From Parashewanella hymeniacidonis (lineage in GTDB: Bacteria; Pseudomonadota; Gammaproteobacteria; Enterobacterales; Shewanellaceae), in contig NZ_JAFEUN010000029.1 of the NCBI RefSeq assembly GCF_016900895.1, positions 1 through 41,179 of the forward strand: DNA of 41,179 bases. The letters run 5' to 3'. Positions 8,186 through 20,161 of this stretch are shown in pieces. A program made the position numbers and the translations under genes. How positions within the stretch are numbered: the first letter of the stretch is position 1; each line of letters begins with the position of its first letter. The notes under the pieces were generated by a model. That model worked only from the letters and a program-made list of their open reading frames with translations, did no database searches and was not told the origin of the DNA.

Positions 8186-10399
8186 ATGGTAACGGTTCGA
8201 GAAACACATTTAGAAAATCAGAATTTTAATCTTAAAGATTGGATTGGTCGTTATCTTCACTCGGATGATGACGCAAAATCGCTGCTGACTTTTCTCGAAA
8301 CCTTAACTGAAGCTCAAAAAGATGGAAGTATTTTACTTGAAGGTGAAACCTTTACCTATGCCAGAGAAATGGTAGAGATTTTAGCGCCTTTGCATATGGA
8401 TCTTGAGACACTTCAAGCTGCAGTACTATACGTCTTATTACAAGAAGGTAAGCTTGACCACGAAAAAATACTAGTTTTTTTTGGTAAAGATCTCGCAACT
8501 TTAGTGCATAGCGCTGGGACAATGAGTGCAATTAGTGCCTTAAAAACTTCTCCAAACAACAAGGCTTCAGAATCCCAAATTGATAAAATCCGCAAGATGT
8601 TACTGGCGATGGTTGAGGATGTACGAGCCGTGGTCATTAAACTAGCAGAGCGTGTTTGTTTACTTCGTAAAGTTAAAAATGACGATGAAGAAACAAGAGT
8701 GTTACTAGCCCGAGAAATAACAGATATCTACGCACCTTTAGCGAACCGTTTAGGCATTGGTCAGCTTAAATGGGAACTTGAAGATATGTCTTTTAGATAT
8801 CTTCACCCACAAACTTACATTGAAATTGCAAAAAAGTTAGACGGCAAGCGTCTCGATCGCGAATCTTTTATCGAATCTTTCGTTTCAAATCTACAAGCGG
8901 AATTAGATAAAGAAGATATCCGAGCCAAAGTGTATGGTCGCCCTAAGCATATCTATAGCATCTGGAAAAAGATGCAGGGTAAAGATTTAAAATTTGATGA
9001 GTTGTTTGATGTACGAGCCGTTCGTATCGTTACGGACCGTTTGCAAGATTGCTATAGCGCATTAGGTGTTGTTCATACGCTTTTTCATCATATACCAAAA
9101 GAATTTGATGACTACGTAGCTAACCCAAAACCAAATGGTTATCAGTCAATTCATACGATCGTTGTAGGGCCTGAAGGTAAGACGGTTGAAATTCAAATTC
9201 GTACAGAAGCAATGCATGAAGATGCTGAGTTAGGTGTTGCAGCTCACTGGAAATACAAAGAAGGTAGCAGTTCTGGCAAGCAAAGTGGCTATGAAGAAAA
9301 AATTAACTGGTTGCGTAAAATTCTTCAGTGGCAAGAAGATGTTTCTGAAAGTGGCAGTTTAGTGGATGAAGTTCGAAGCCAAGTCTTTGAAGATCGTGTC
9401 TATGTATTTACACCTAAAGGGGAAGTTGTCGATTTGCCTGCGGGCTGTACGGTACTTGATTTTGCTTATTATGTTCACTCTCAAGTGGGCCATCGTTGTA
9501 TTGGTGCGAAGGTTGATGGTCGTATTGTACCATTTACTTATCAAGTTCAGACGGGTGAGCGAGTTGACATCATCACCGCCAAAAAACCTAGTCCGAAACG
9601 TGACTGGCTCAATCCAAGCCTAGGATACATTCGTTCCTCTCGTTCTCGCTCTAAAATTCAACATTGGTTTAAGCAACAAGATAAAGATAAAAATGCCATT
9701 GCTGGCAAAGAAATGCTTGAAGCAGAACTTTCTCGTTTAGGCCTAACGGTCAAAGATGCCGAAAGTGCAGTTGAACGCTTTAACATGCTGAGCCTTGAAG
9801 ACTTGCTTGCGGGCATCGGTGGCGGTGATGTTCGGCTTAATCAGGTCGTAAACCATGTACAAAGTCGCCAAGTAAACAAGGATAAGCATGATGCTTCAGC
9901 AGCCGTTGAAGATTTACTGAAGAAAGGTCAAGCACGCAGTTCTGGTCAAAGCAAAGGCCAAATAGAAGTTAATGGTGTGGGTAACTTAATGACGCACCTT
10001 GCTCGCTGCTGTCAGCCAGTAGCGGGTGATGAAATCGTTGGTTTTATCACTAAAGGTCGTGGTATTTCGGTTCACCGTCATGAATGTGAACAATTAAAAG
10101 AATTAATGCGTCAAAACCCTGAACGTGTTGTAGATGTGGTTTGGGGCGAAAATTACTCTGGTGGCTTCAAAGTTAAAATGCGTGTCATCGCCAGTGATAG
10201 AACGGGCTTACTTCGTGATGTCACAACGGTTCTAGCTTCAGAGAAAGCTAATGTGCTTAATATGAGTTCAGCGTCTGACGTTAAAAAGCAGACTGCTACT
10301 GTTGAAGTGCATTTAGAGCTTTATAACGTCGATACTCTCAGTAAATTAATTGCCAAACTTCAACAAGTTGAAGGTGTGTTTGAGGCGGAGCGTTTTTAA
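8186..10399 (+). CDS. relA: (p)ppGpp synthetase RelA
   Basis: RelA makes (p)ppGpp on ribosomes stalled by uncharged tRNA and triggers the stringent response. The 737 residues show the RelA order: an N-terminal pseudo-hydrolase domain in which the HD metal motif is absent (the region reads YVLLQEGKLDHEK where SpoT has HDVIEDT), the synthetase domain (GRPKHIYSIWKKMQGK, LFDVRAVRIV, NPKPNGYQSIHT), the TGS domain (RVYVFTPKGEVVDLPAG), the zinc-finger region (ARCCQPVAGDE, HRHEC) and a C-terminal ACT domain. It is therefore expected to be a monofunctional synthetase. The RBS AAGGAAG is well placed. No obvious terminator follows; the next gene converges 25 bases away. Confidence 0.97.
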   Translation: MVTVRETHLENQNFNLKDWIGRYLHSDDDAKSLLTFLETLTEAQKDGSILLEGETFTYAREMVEILAPLHMDLETLQAAVLYVLLQEGKLDHEKILVFFGKDLATLVHSAGTMSAISALKTSPNNKASESQIDKIRKMLLAMVEDVRAVVIKLAERVCLLRKVKNDDEETRVLLAREITDIYAPLANRLGIGQLKWELEDMSFRYLHPQTYIEIAKKLDGKRLDRESFIESFVSNLQAELDKEDIRAKVYGRPKHIYSIWKKMQGKDLKFDELFDVRAVRIVTDRLQDCYSALGVVHTLFHHIPKEFDDYVANPKPNGYQSIHTIVVGPEGKTVEIQIRTEAMHEDAELGVAAHWKYKEGSSSGKQSGYEEKINWLRKILQWQEDVSESGSLVDEVRSQVFEDRVYVFTPKGEVVDLPAGCTVLDFAYYVHSQVGHRCIGAKVDGRIVPFTYQVQTGERVDIITAKKPSPKRDWLNPSLGYIRSSRSRSKIQHWFKQQDKDKNAIAGKEMLEAELSRLGLTVKDAESAVERFNMLSLEDLLAGIGGGDVRLNQVVNHVQSRQVNKDKHDASAAVEDLLKKGQARSSGQSKGQIEVNGVGNLMTHLARCCQPVAGDEIVGFITKGRGISVHRHECEQLKELMRQNPERVVDVVWGENYSGGFKVKMRVIASDRTGLLRDVTTVLASEKANVLNMSSASDVKKQTATVEVHLELYNVDTLSKLIAKLQQVEGVFEAERF

Positions 10400-10424
10400 G
10401 GATATCCGGCATTGTTGCAAGATT

Positions 10425-10793
10425 TTAGTTGCTGTAATAAAGCCACTTATGTAGAAAATTGTCTACGTTTTCTGGGATTTCCTTTTTCATGCATGCAAAG
10501 TCATTGAGAGTGAGTGCGTCTTCCATTTTAGCTTTTATCTCGCTGCTTACTTCTTGTTCTGTTGTAATATCAAATTTCCTAAAATCACCAACTGCTGAAT
10601 GAAAATGCCAATGTGCAGTGATGCATACGGAGACAGGCTTCCCATTAATTGACCATAAGGCATCAAAATTATTGGGTAATCTAACCTTACCATATTGGTC
10701 TGCTTCATTGACGCATCTTGTATCTGGAGTTATGGCATTATCATAAAACTTGATGTTGCCATTATCAAAAGATGCCAAAAAAGGAGCGCCCAT
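10425..10793 (-). CDS. Hypothetical protein, unrecognised, inserted between relA and mazG
   Basis: A 122-residue open frame on the minus strand with ATG and AAGGA ten bases upstream. I do not recognise the family. The product is soluble, with no signal peptide or membrane segment, has several aromatic-rich stretches (VCITAHWHFHSAVGDF, FLHKWLYYSN) and three cysteines. It ends 25 bases from the convergent relA stop. In E. coli the relA-mazG interval holds the mazEF toxin-antitoxin pair, but nothing here resembles MazE or MazF. It lies opposite to all neighbours, which suggests a lineage-specific insertion. It could be a real accessory gene; coding status rests on the RBS, the length and the lack of any competing frame. 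Confidence 0.6.
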   Translation of the reverse strand: MGAPFLASFDNGNIKFYDNAITPDTRCVNEADQYGKVRLPNNFDALWSINGKPVSVCITAHWHFHSAVGDFRKFDITTEQEVSSEIKAKMEDALTLNDFACMKKEIPENVDNFLHKWLYYSN

Positions 10794-10901
10794 AAGTAGT
10801 TAATCCTTATAGAGAGAGTTGAGCTACCTATTATAAAACAAGCATTTTAAATTTAATGTGGACATAATATTAACATTACATCATATTTTTAAATAAAACC
10901 T

Positions 10902-11684
10902 ATGACAAAAAAAGTTTCAGATCTTTTATCTATTATGGAGAGGCTGAGGGATCCTGGATTCGGATGCTCGTGGGACATCAAACAAACCTATGCTTCTATC
11001 GTGCCTTTTACTTTAGAAGAAGCTTATGAAGTCGCAGACACGATTGAGCGAGAATCTTGGGATGAACTGCCAGATGAATTGGGTGACTTGTTGTTTCAAG
11101 TGGTGTTCTATTGCCAAATTGCCAAGGAAGAAGGGCGCTTTGAGTTTGATGATGTAGTGCAGCGCATTCATGACAAGTTGATTCGTCGCCATCCTCATGT
11201 GTTTGAAGATGCAAAGTTACAAGGCTCAGAGCAAGCTAATTGGGAAAAATTGAAATTTACAGAGCGTAAAAAGAAGTCACAAGACTCTGTGCTTGACGAT
11301 ATTCCAATAGCGTTACCAGCATTATCGAGAGCGCATAAAATTCAAAAACGAGCTGCTTCGATAGGCTTTGACTGGGATAACATCAATGATGTGTCGGCTA
11401 AAGTCACCGAGGAGTTGCAAGAGGTGATGGAAGAAGTCGAGCAACCTTCAGTCGATAAAGAAAGGTTGAAAGATGAATTAGGTGACTTGTTTTTTTCTGT
11501 GGTCAATCTCGCTCGCCATCTTGAGGTTGAACCTGAGGAAGCTATTAGACAAGCTAACCACAAGTTTGAAACTCGCTTTCGTCAAGTTGAAGTGGCTGTT
11601 ATACAAGATAACAAAGTGATGTCCGAACTTAATCTCGAACAACTGGATTCATATTGGAATTCAGTTAAGAATTCTGAAAAATAA
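10902..11684 (+). CDS. mazG: Nucleoside triphosphate pyrophosphohydrolase MazG
   Basis: MazG hydrolyses (d)NTPs to NMPs and pyrophosphate, and is reported to lower (p)ppGpp-linked effects in E. coli. The 260 residues contain two MazG domains. The first has EEAYEV and ELPDELGDLLFQVVFY; the second has EELQEVMEEVE and LKDELGDLFFSVVNLA, which supply the EExxE and ExxD metal ligands. The N-terminal motif reads GFGCSWD, where E. coli has GCPWD. Location beside relA and pyrG fits its role in nucleotide housekeeping. The start is supported by alignment with the family N-terminus (LLSIMERLRDP). Confidence 0.95.
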   Translation: MTKKVSDLLSIMERLRDPGFGCSWDIKQTYASIVPFTLEEAYEVADTIERESWDELPDELGDLLFQVVFYCQIAKEEGRFEFDDVVQRIHDKLIRRHPHVFEDAKLQGSEQANWEKLKFTERKKKSQDSVLDDIPIALPALSRAHKIQKRAASIGFDWDNINDVSAKVTEELQEVMEEVEQPSVDKERLKDELGDLFFSVVNLARHLEVEPEEAIRQANHKFETRFRQVEVAVIQDNKVMSELNLEQLDSYWNSVKNSEK

Positions 11685-11709
11685 TCTAAAACGTAATTGT
11701 TAAGGGGGT

Positions 11710-11730
11710 GCAGTTTTGGTAAACTGCTTT
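11710..11730 (+). terminator. Possible weak terminator after mazG
   Basis: A 7-base stem GCAGTTT/AAACTGC with a TGGT loop is followed by only TTTCCC. It is 25 bases past the mazG stop. The short U-tract makes strong termination doubtful; it may just be a 3' stabilising hairpin. Confidence 0.35.
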
Positions 11731-11798
11731 CCCGTCCTAGTGCTCACAAATCTTCCACTTTTTCACACTCAAAAAATATGTGAATAGGATTGATCTAA

Positions 11799-13466
<1,668 letters not shown>

Positions 13467-13487
13467 CCTTTAAAAATTGAATTATGG

Positions 13488-13517
13488 AGCCGGAGCTTAT
13501 TTCTCCGGCTTATTTCC
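13488..13517 (+). terminator. Intrinsic terminator after pyrG
   Basis: An 8-base GC-rich stem AGCCGGAG/CTCCGGCT (13488-13495, 13503-13510) with a seven-base loop is followed by TATTTCC. It lies 22 bases after the pyrG stop. The T-tract is interrupted, so read-through into eno is possible. Confidence 0.7.
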
Positions 13518-13530
13518 TTGTAAAGGTCGA

Positions 13531-13568
13531 TTCTTATAACAGTTTTTATTTTGTAGCTGTTACAAGAA
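13531..13568. repeat. Imperfect inverted repeat in the pyrG-eno gap
   Basis: TTCTTATAACAG (13531-13542) faces CTGTTACAAGAA (13557-13568) across 14 T-rich bases. The arms match at 11 of 12 positions and the odd one is a G-U pair in plus-strand RNA. It lies 63-100 bases before the eno start, so it may be an operator or a leader structure. Confidence 0.5.
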
Positions 13569-13571
13569 TGA

Positions 13572-14927
<1,356 letters not shown>

Positions 14928-14974
14928 TTGTTTGGCTTGCTAACATGAAGCGAGTCGCTCATAATTGATATATC

Positions 14975-15007
14975 TTAAGGCCACCCATTTAGGTGGCCTT
15001 AATTTTT
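14975..15007 (+). terminator. Intrinsic terminator after eno
   Basis: An 11-base perfect stem TTAAGGCCACC/GGTGGCCTTAA with loop CATTTA is followed by TTTTT. It lies 48 bases past the eno stop. Confidence 0.9.
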
Positions 15008-15114
15008 GGGTATAGTTTAACTATTTTGGGCTGAAGTGCCTAGAACTACACAAAATCTCTGCATTGTAGAATAGGTTTTAATGTTTAGCTTTACAATGAA
15101 TACATTATTGATTT

Positions 15115-15120
15115 TATAAT
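15115..15120 (+). promoter_or_regulatory. Candidate -10 element for the ftsB operon
   Basis: TATAAT at 15115-15120 is 51 bases before the ftsB start. The best upstream match to a -35 is TTACAA at 18 bases spacing, which is weak. It is the only good -10 in the gap between the eno terminator and ftsB. Confidence 0.4.
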
Positions 15121-15170
15121 CTCAAGTTCAGGTTAGTTTACTTTCAATTTAGTTGGTATTATTTGATTTT

Positions 15171-15473
15171 ATGAGATTTTTATACGCAAGTTTATTTGTT
15201 TTATTAGCAATGTTGCAGTATCGCCTATGGCAGGGTGAGAATAGCTTGCGGGAGTATTTTAGCTTACAAAAACAAATCGAAGTCCAGAGCCAGAGCAATG
15301 ATAAATTAAAAGCCAGGAATCAAGTCTTAAAAGAAGAAATTGCCGATCTTAAAGGTGGTACAGAAGCCATTGAAGAGCGAGCAAGAAATGAACTTGGATT
15401 GGTTAAAGAAGGTGAAACTTTTTATCGAGTAGTCTCTGGCAAGAAAAAACATCATTTCATCGACTCAGAATGA
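15171..15473 (+). CDS. ftsB: Cell division protein FtsB
   Basis: FtsB is a small bitopic protein that forms the FtsQ-FtsL-FtsB complex at the septum. The 100-residue product has a single membrane segment at about 4-20 (FLYASLFVLLAMLQYRLW), a periplasmic coiled coil about 28-65 with LKARNQVLKEEIADLKGG, and the conserved EERARNELGLVKEGETFYRV. A TTG six codons upstream is also in frame, but the ATG matches the usual N-terminus. The RBS is poor for either start. It opens the operon to rpoS; its stop codon overlaps the ispD start. Confidence 0.93.
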   Translation: MRFLYASLFVLLAMLQYRLWQGENSLREYFSLQKQIEVQSQSNDKLKARNQVLKEEIADLKGGTEAIEERARNELGLVKEGETFYRVVSGKKKHHFIDSE

Positions 15474-16192
15474 GTATTATGAGCCAAGCACAACAGATTA
15501 TCGCCATAATTCCTGCCGCAGGTGTAGGGAAACGTATGGGTGTCAATATTCCTAAGCAATACCTATCCATTAACAACAAACCGATACTAAGTCATACTCT
15601 GGGTGCTTTTTTAAAGCACCCAAAAATTGATAAAGTGATCGTTGCTATTAGCAAGGAAGATGAATACTTTGCCGACTTGAAAGAGATTGGTCACCCAAAA
15701 TTGATTCAAACCATCGGTGGGGCTGAAAGAGCAGATACTGTACTAGCAGCTATAGAATATGCTCAAAGTGAAGGTTACAACGACGCTTGGGCATTAGTGC
15801 ATGATGCAGCCCGTCCTTGTATTACTCATGTTGATATTGACTTGATGCTTGAGTCAAGACAACAGTTCCCACAAGGCGCAATACTAGCCATGCCGGTAAG
15901 GGATACGATGAAGCGAGCGGGAGGCAGAAATCAAATTGTAGAAACTGTTTGTCGTGAACAATTATGGCATGCGATGACACCGCAAATGTTTCCTATTAAT
16001 GCTTTGAAGGGGAACCTTATAAACGCATTGCAAGCAGGTGCGATTATTACTGATGAAGCTTCAGCAATGGAGTGGGCTGGAGAGTCTCCTGGTTTGGTTG
16101 CAGGAAGACCAGATAATATTAAAGTGACACATGCAGAAGATCTTCAATTAGCACGCCTTTATATCGAACAACATGAGAGAAACGTAGAATGA
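15470..16192 (+). CDS. ispD: 2-C-methyl-D-erythritol 4-phosphate cytidylyltransferase
   Basis: IspD joins CTP and methylerythritol phosphate in the non-mevalonate isoprenoid pathway. The 240-residue product shows the nucleotide-binding loop [20 protein letters not shown], and [11 protein letters not shown] near the C-terminus, all family hallmarks. The ATG at 15470 overlaps the ftsB stop codon (ATGA) and is chosen for that coupling; a second ATG three codons on is also possible. It overlaps ispF by four bases, so the two consecutive users of the pathway are translationally coupled. Confidence 0.96.
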   Translation: MSIMSQAQQIIAIIPAAGVGKRMGVNIPKQYLSINNKPILSHTLGAFLKHPKIDKVIVAISKEDEYFADLKEIGHPKLIQTIGGAERADTVLAAIEYAQSEGYNDAWALVHDAARPCITHVDIDLMLESRQQFPQGAILAMPVRDTMKRAGGRNQIVETVCREQLWHAMTPQMFPINALKGNLINALQAGAIITDEASAMEWAGESPGLVAGRPDNIKVTHAEDLQLARLYIEQHERNVE

Positions 16193-16668
16193 CGATAAGA
16201 ATTGGCCACGGCTTTGACGTACATAAATTTGGTGGCGATCAACCATTAATGTTAGGTGGTGTTCTGGTTCCTTATGATGTTGGGTTAATTGCTCACTCTG
16301 ATGGTGATGTCGTTCTACATGCGATTTCTGATGCTATTTTTGGTGCAATGGCGTTAGGCGATATCGGCAAGCATTTTCCTGATACAGATCCTGAGTTCTC
16401 TGGTGCAGACAGTCGAATTCTGCTAAAGCATTGCTATAAACTGGCATTAGAAAAAGGCTTTAAACTTGGAAACCTTGATGTCACGGTGATTGCTCAAGTA
16501 CCTAAAATGGCACCACACATTGAAGCTATACGTAACATTTTAGCTTTAGACTTAGATTCTAATATCGACTCAATAAACGTAAAAGCGACAACCACAGAAA
16601 AACTTGGATTTACAGGACGTAAAGAAGGGATTGCCGTTGAAGCAGTCGTATTAATGCAGGCTCTTTAA
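16189..16668 (+). CDS. ispF: 2-C-methyl-D-erythritol 2,4-cyclodiphosphate synthase
   Basis: IspF cyclises CDP-methylerythritol phosphate to the 2,4-cyclodiphosphate. The 159 residues include the zinc ligands Asp10 and His12 in GHGFDVHKF and His44 in [12 protein letters not shown], the HFPDTD segment, and the C-terminal [16 protein letters not shown] signature. The start overlaps the ispD stop by four bases. truD begins one base after its stop codon, so the operon runs without gaps. Confidence 0.97.
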   Translation: MTIRIGHGFDVHKFGGDQPLMLGGVLVPYDVGLIAHSDGDVVLHAISDAIFGAMALGDIGKHFPDTDPEFSGADSRILLKHCYKLALEKGFKLGNLDVTVIAQVPKMAPHIEAIRNILALDLDSNIDSINVKATTTEKLGFTGRKEGIAVEAVVLMQAL

Positions 16669-16669
16669 A

Positions 16670-17734
16670 ATGACGAAAGATTTATTCTACCTTTATGAAA
16701 AACCTTCAGCAGAAGGGAATTTACGTACTCATAACTCTGATTTTATTGTCAAAGAAATTCTTCCAATTCAGCCAACAGGTGAAGGTGAACATCACTTTGT
16801 TCATATTCGTAAAGAAGGTTTAAATACTAACTTTGTTGCTGAAAAATTAGCTGAATTCGCAGGGGTTCACCCCCGTGATGTGACTTCTGCGGGACAAAAA
16901 GATCGTCACGCTATTACAGAGCAGTGGTTTGGTATTCGAATTCCAGGAAAAGAAACGCCAGACTGGAAAAATCTTGATCTTGAAGGTGTTACAGTACTTG
17001 AAGCTCATCGGCACAATAAGAAGTTACGCACAGGTGCTCTATCAGGAAACCGTTTTAAGCTTACGATTAGAAATGTAACTAATACTAAAGATGTACAATC
17101 TCGAATAGAAAAAATACAGCAAACAGGTGTACCGAATTATTTCGGTGATCAACGTTTTGGCCATAACGGTAAAAATATCGAAATGGCGAGACAAATGTTT
17201 TCAGGTAAAAAGATTAAAGACCGTAACAAACGAAGTATTTATTTATCAGCGGTACGTTCCAACTTGTTTAATCAGGTTGTCAGTAAAAGACTTCATTTAC
17301 ATGGTACTGATTCTTTAGAAGGTGATTGCGTTCAGTTAACTGGAAGCCGCAGTTTCTTTGCAGAAGAAAAGTGGGATGACACACTGACACAGCGTTTGGT
17401 TGATAATGATATTCAGCTTTCTGCACCTTTATGGGGTAGAGGGGAGTTACCTGCTTTAGGGGCTGCAGCAGATCTAGAAAACGCTGCATTAAATGATTTT
17501 TCTGCCGATAAAGAAGGTCTAGAAAAAGCTGGCTTGGAGCAAGAACGCCGTCCACTTTTACTAAAACCTGAAAACTTACAATACGAATTCGACAACGATA
17601 TGTTAGTGCTAGAGTTTGCATTGCCAGCTGGAAGCTTCGCAACTTCAGTTCTACGTGAAATTGTAAATGTTACTGATGTCCGACAACGTCAAGCACAAGC
17701 AGCATTTCAAGAACAACAAAAGGCAGCACAATGA
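16670..17734 (+). CDS. truD: tRNA pseudouridine(13) synthase TruD
   Basis: TruD isomerises uridine 13 of tRNA-Glu to pseudouridine. The 354-residue product has the TruD signature [14 protein letters not shown] with the catalytic Asp78 and the later [14 protein letters not shown] motif of the TruD insertion domain. The ATG lies one base after the ispF stop, and the gene overlaps surE by four bases. The C-terminus ends in a glutamine/alanine-rich tail ([14 protein letters not shown]) that looks flexible. Confidence 0.96.
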   Translation: MTKDLFYLYEKPSAEGNLRTHNSDFIVKEILPIQPTGEGEHHFVHIRKEGLNTNFVAEKLAEFAGVHPRDVTSAGQKDRHAITEQWFGIRIPGKETPDWKNLDLEGVTVLEAHRHNKKLRTGALSGNRFKLTIRNVTNTKDVQSRIEKIQQTGVPNYFGDQRFGHNGKNIEMARQMFSGKKIKDRNKRSIYLSAVRSNLFNQVVSKRLHLHGTDSLEGDCVQLTGSRSFFAEEKWDDTLTQRLVDNDIQLSAPLWGRGELPALGAAADLENAALNDFSADKEGLEKAGLEQERRPLLLKPENLQYEFDNDMLVLEFALPAGSFATSVLREIVNVTDVRQRQAQAAFQEQQKAAQ

Positions 17735-18480
17735 ACCATATTTTGGTGAGTAACGATGACGGTGTAAACGCTATTGGTATTGATGTCTTAACTAAGGCCT
17801 TGAGTGAGCTAGCTGAAGTGCAAACCGTTGGACCTGATAGAAATTGCTCTGGTGCCAGTAACTCATTGACCTTGACTAACCCATTACGAATTAATAAGTT
17901 AGATAATGGTTATATATCCGTTAATGGTACACCTACAGATTGTGTACATATTGCAATACGTGAATTGTGTGAGCAGGAGCCAGATATTGTAGTTTCTGGG
18001 ATTAATGCTGGCGCTAATATGGGTGATGATGTGCTTTATTCAGGCACAGTGGCAGCAGCAATGGAAGGGCGCTTTCTTGGGCTTCCAGCCATTGCAATTT
18101 CACTCGTAGGTAAAGAACTTAAACATTATCAGTCAGCGGCAACTTGGGCAGTGAAACTCGTAAAAGGTTTACTTGATAACCCAGTCGCAAGTGATCAGAT
18201 TCTTAATGTAAATGTACCTGATTTACCACTTGAACGAATCAAAGGTGTTAGGGTTACTCGCTGTGGTGCAAGGCACAAAGCAGAAGGAATGGTTAGAACT
18301 CAAGACCCAGCTGGAAAAGAGATTTTTTGGCTTGGTCCAGTTGGTGAAACTCAGGATGCTGGAGATGGGACTGATTTTCATGCAGTTGCTAATGGGTACG
18401 TATCAATTACGCCGCTTACTGTAGATTTAACCGCTTATAAGCAAATGAAAGATTTGGAAAATTGGATCGAGAATATATGA
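17731..18480 (+). CDS. surE: 5'/3'-nucleotidase SurE
   Basis: SurE is a metal-dependent nucleotidase with polyphosphatase activity associated with stationary-phase survival. The 249 residues begin with the metal-binding SNDDGV (Asp9, Asp10), followed by the [14 protein letters not shown] loop and [20 protein letters not shown], which carries the conserved asparagine. The start overlaps truD by four bases and its stop overlaps pcm in the same way. The surE-pcm-nlpD-rpoS order is conserved from E. coli. Confidence 0.97.
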   Translation: MNHILVSNDDGVNAIGIDVLTKALSELAEVQTVGPDRNCSGASNSLTLTNPLRINKLDNGYISVNGTPTDCVHIAIRELCEQEPDIVVSGINAGANMGDDVLYSGTVAAAMEGRFLGLPAIAISLVGKELKHYQSAATWAVKLVKGLLDNPVASDQILNVNVPDLPLERIKGVRVTRCGARHKAEGMVRTQDPAGKEIFWLGPVGETQDAGDGTDFHAVANGYVSITPLTVDLTAYKQMKDLENWIENI

Positions 18481-19112
18481 GTCAAGCAGTAATTACTGCA
18501 GCAGCTAACTTAGCAAGGAAGCTGGCAGAACTTGGAATAAATAATAATAAAGTATTGGATGTTGTTTCTAAAACACCTCGCCAACACTTCATCGATATGG
18601 CGTTAGCGCATAAAGCATTTGAGAATACGGCGTTGCCAATAGGCAGTGGTCAAACGCTTTCACAACCCTATATCGTTGCAAAGATGACAGAGTTAGTACT
18701 CGCTAATTCGCCAAAGAATGTGTTGGAAATAGGTACAGGATCAGGCTATCAAACGGCTATTCTTGCACAATTGGTTGATCAAGTTTGCACTGTTGAACGT
18801 ATAAAGAGTTTACAGGTTCAAGCAAGACAAAAATTGAAATGGCTAGATTTACACAACATTTCTTTCAAGTATGGAGATGGTTGGAAAGGCTGGAGCAATC
18901 GCAGTCCATTTGATGCAATTCTTGTTACAGCAGCGGCCAGATCAGTGCCTGAAAGTCTTGTTCATCAATTAGCTGATGGTGGCCAGATGATCATTCCTGT
19001 AGGAGAGGATATTCAGCAATTGATGAGAATTACCCGCAGAGGTGATCAAATCAGTTCTGAGATAATTGAGCCAGTAAAGTTTGTGCCACTTGTTGATGGT
19101 GATTTAGAGTAA
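18477..19112 (+). CDS. pcm: Protein-L-isoaspartate O-methyltransferase
   Basis: Pcm methylates isoaspartyl residues so that damaged proteins can be repaired. From the ATG at 18477, which overlaps the surE stop codon (ATGA), the product has 211 residues. It shows [20 protein letters not shown], the SAM-binding loop [18 protein letters not shown] and the post-loop RITRRGDQ segment. A TTG five codons upstream also gives an open frame but lacks the coupling geometry, so it is not used. Family length is about 208. Confidence 0.95.
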   Translation: MSQAVITAAANLARKLAELGINNNKVLDVVSKTPRQHFIDMALAHKAFENTALPIGSGQTLSQPYIVAKMTELVLANSPKNVLEIGTGSGYQTAILAQLVDQVCTVERIKSLQVQARQKLKWLDLHNISFKYGDGWKGWSNRSPFDAILVTAAARSVPESLVHQLADGGQMIIPVGEDIQQLMRITRRGDQISSEIIEPVKFVPLVDGDLE

Positions 19113-19182
19113 ACATTTGGATGGATGCATTCATTAATTAGTAACAGTTAGCGTGAACACATAGAAATATTAGGGATGAATT

Positions 19183-19221
19183 ATGGATAAGAGACACTGG
19201 AAATACGAGGCATGGTATTAA
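19183..19221 (+). CDS. Possible 12-residue leader peptide before nlpD
   Basis: ATG at 19183 encodes MDKRHWKYEAWY and stops at TAA 19219-19221. AGGG sits seven bases upstream, a better RBS than nlpD has by itself. The stop codon overlaps the ATG at 19221 (TAATG), the most likely nlpD start. This is the geometry of translational coupling. It is too short to support by composition; it may be an accidental frame. Confidence 0.35.
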   Translation: MDKRHWKYEAWY

Positions 19222-20084
19222 TGTATTTCCGTTGTATTTTTGTGTTTCTTACCATTTTTCTGATTCAAGGGTGTAGCTTTTCTTCTCATCAAGCAGCCCC
19301 AGTTGAATCGATAAAACCTTACAATCCGAAACATAAAAAAGGATCAATCAAAACCTCTATTTATAAAGTAAAAAAAGGGGAAACGCTTTACTCTATAGCA
19401 TGGGGTGCAGGTAAGGACTTTAAAAAAATAGCTCAGCTTAATCGATTAAAAAAGCCTTATACCATCTACGCTGGTCAGTGGTTAAGAATTAAACCTAGAG
19501 TGGTAAAAAAACCTAAAGCGGCAAACAAAAAAAGTACTCAAATTGCAAAAAATATTAAAGCAAAAACACGCAAGACCGATAAGAATAATCAAGTGGCTAA
19601 AAATAGTTCAAAGAAAATACTTGATAAAAAGAAACAGTCTGCATATTCTGTAACAGTATCGCAACAAGAAAACAACAAAGCTAAAGCTGCAAGTAGTAAA
19701 ATTTCCCACAATAAAGTTGCTCGATGGGTATGGCCTTCAAAAGGCAAAATCATCAGCAAGTTTTCAAATAAAACCCAGGGAAATAAAGGGATTAAGTTTT
19801 CTGGCCGTCGCGGAGATGCGATTAAAGCGGCCGCTTCTGGGAAAGTCGTTTATGCCGGCAATGCGCTAAGAGGATACGGTAATTTAGTCATCATTAAACA
19901 CAGTGATGACTACCTTAGTGCATATGCTCACACCGATAAAATAATAGTAAAAGAACAGCAACAAGTTCGAGCAGGACAAAAAGTTGCAACTATGGGTAGT
20001 TCTGGTGCTAACAAGGTAATGCTTCATTTTGAGATTCGTTACCATGGAAAGTCAGTAGACCCACTTCGATATTTACCTAGGTAG
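19221..20084 (+). CDS. nlpD: Murein hydrolase activator lipoprotein NlpD
   Basis: NlpD is an envelope lipoprotein that activates the amidase AmiC at the septum. From the ATG at 19221 it has 287 residues. A signal peptide ends in the lipobox LIQGC (lipidated Cys18), a LysM domain spans about 45-92 (YKVKKGETLYSIA to YAGQWLRI), a lysine-rich linker follows, and a degenerate M23/LytM domain ends the protein. Where active LytM enzymes have HLHFE it reads VMLHFEIR, so one metal ligand is missing, as expected for the non-catalytic activator. An ATG at 19212 is also in frame, but the GAGG there is too close. The rpoS promoter of E. coli lies inside nlpD; no such element was identified by eye here. 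Confidence 0.93.
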   Translation: MYFRCIFVFLTIFLIQGCSFSSHQAAPVESIKPYNPKHKKGSIKTSIYKVKKGETLYSIAWGAGKDFKKIAQLNRLKKPYTIYAGQWLRIKPRVVKKPKAANKKSTQIAKNIKAKTRKTDKNNQVAKNSSKKILDKKKQSAYSVTVSQQENNKAKAASSKISHNKVARWVWPSKGKIISKFSNKTQGNKGIKFSGRRGDAIKAAASGKVVYAGNALRGYGNLVIIKHSDDYLSAYAHTDKIIVKEQQQVRAGQKVATMGSSGANKVMLHFEIRYHGKSVDPLRYLPR

Positions 20085-20161
20085 TCTGCCTAGGAGCCAA
20101 TTTGGCGCAGGAGGAGAGCATCGAGTAAGCGATTAGAGTGTCCACGTGGGGGGATCCAATT

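Noticed and set aside
20085-20161. Small-RNA target or riboswitch in the rpoS leader
   Set aside because: Two short palindromes are present, but nothing matches the long inhibitory leader of E. coli rpoS closely enough to call.
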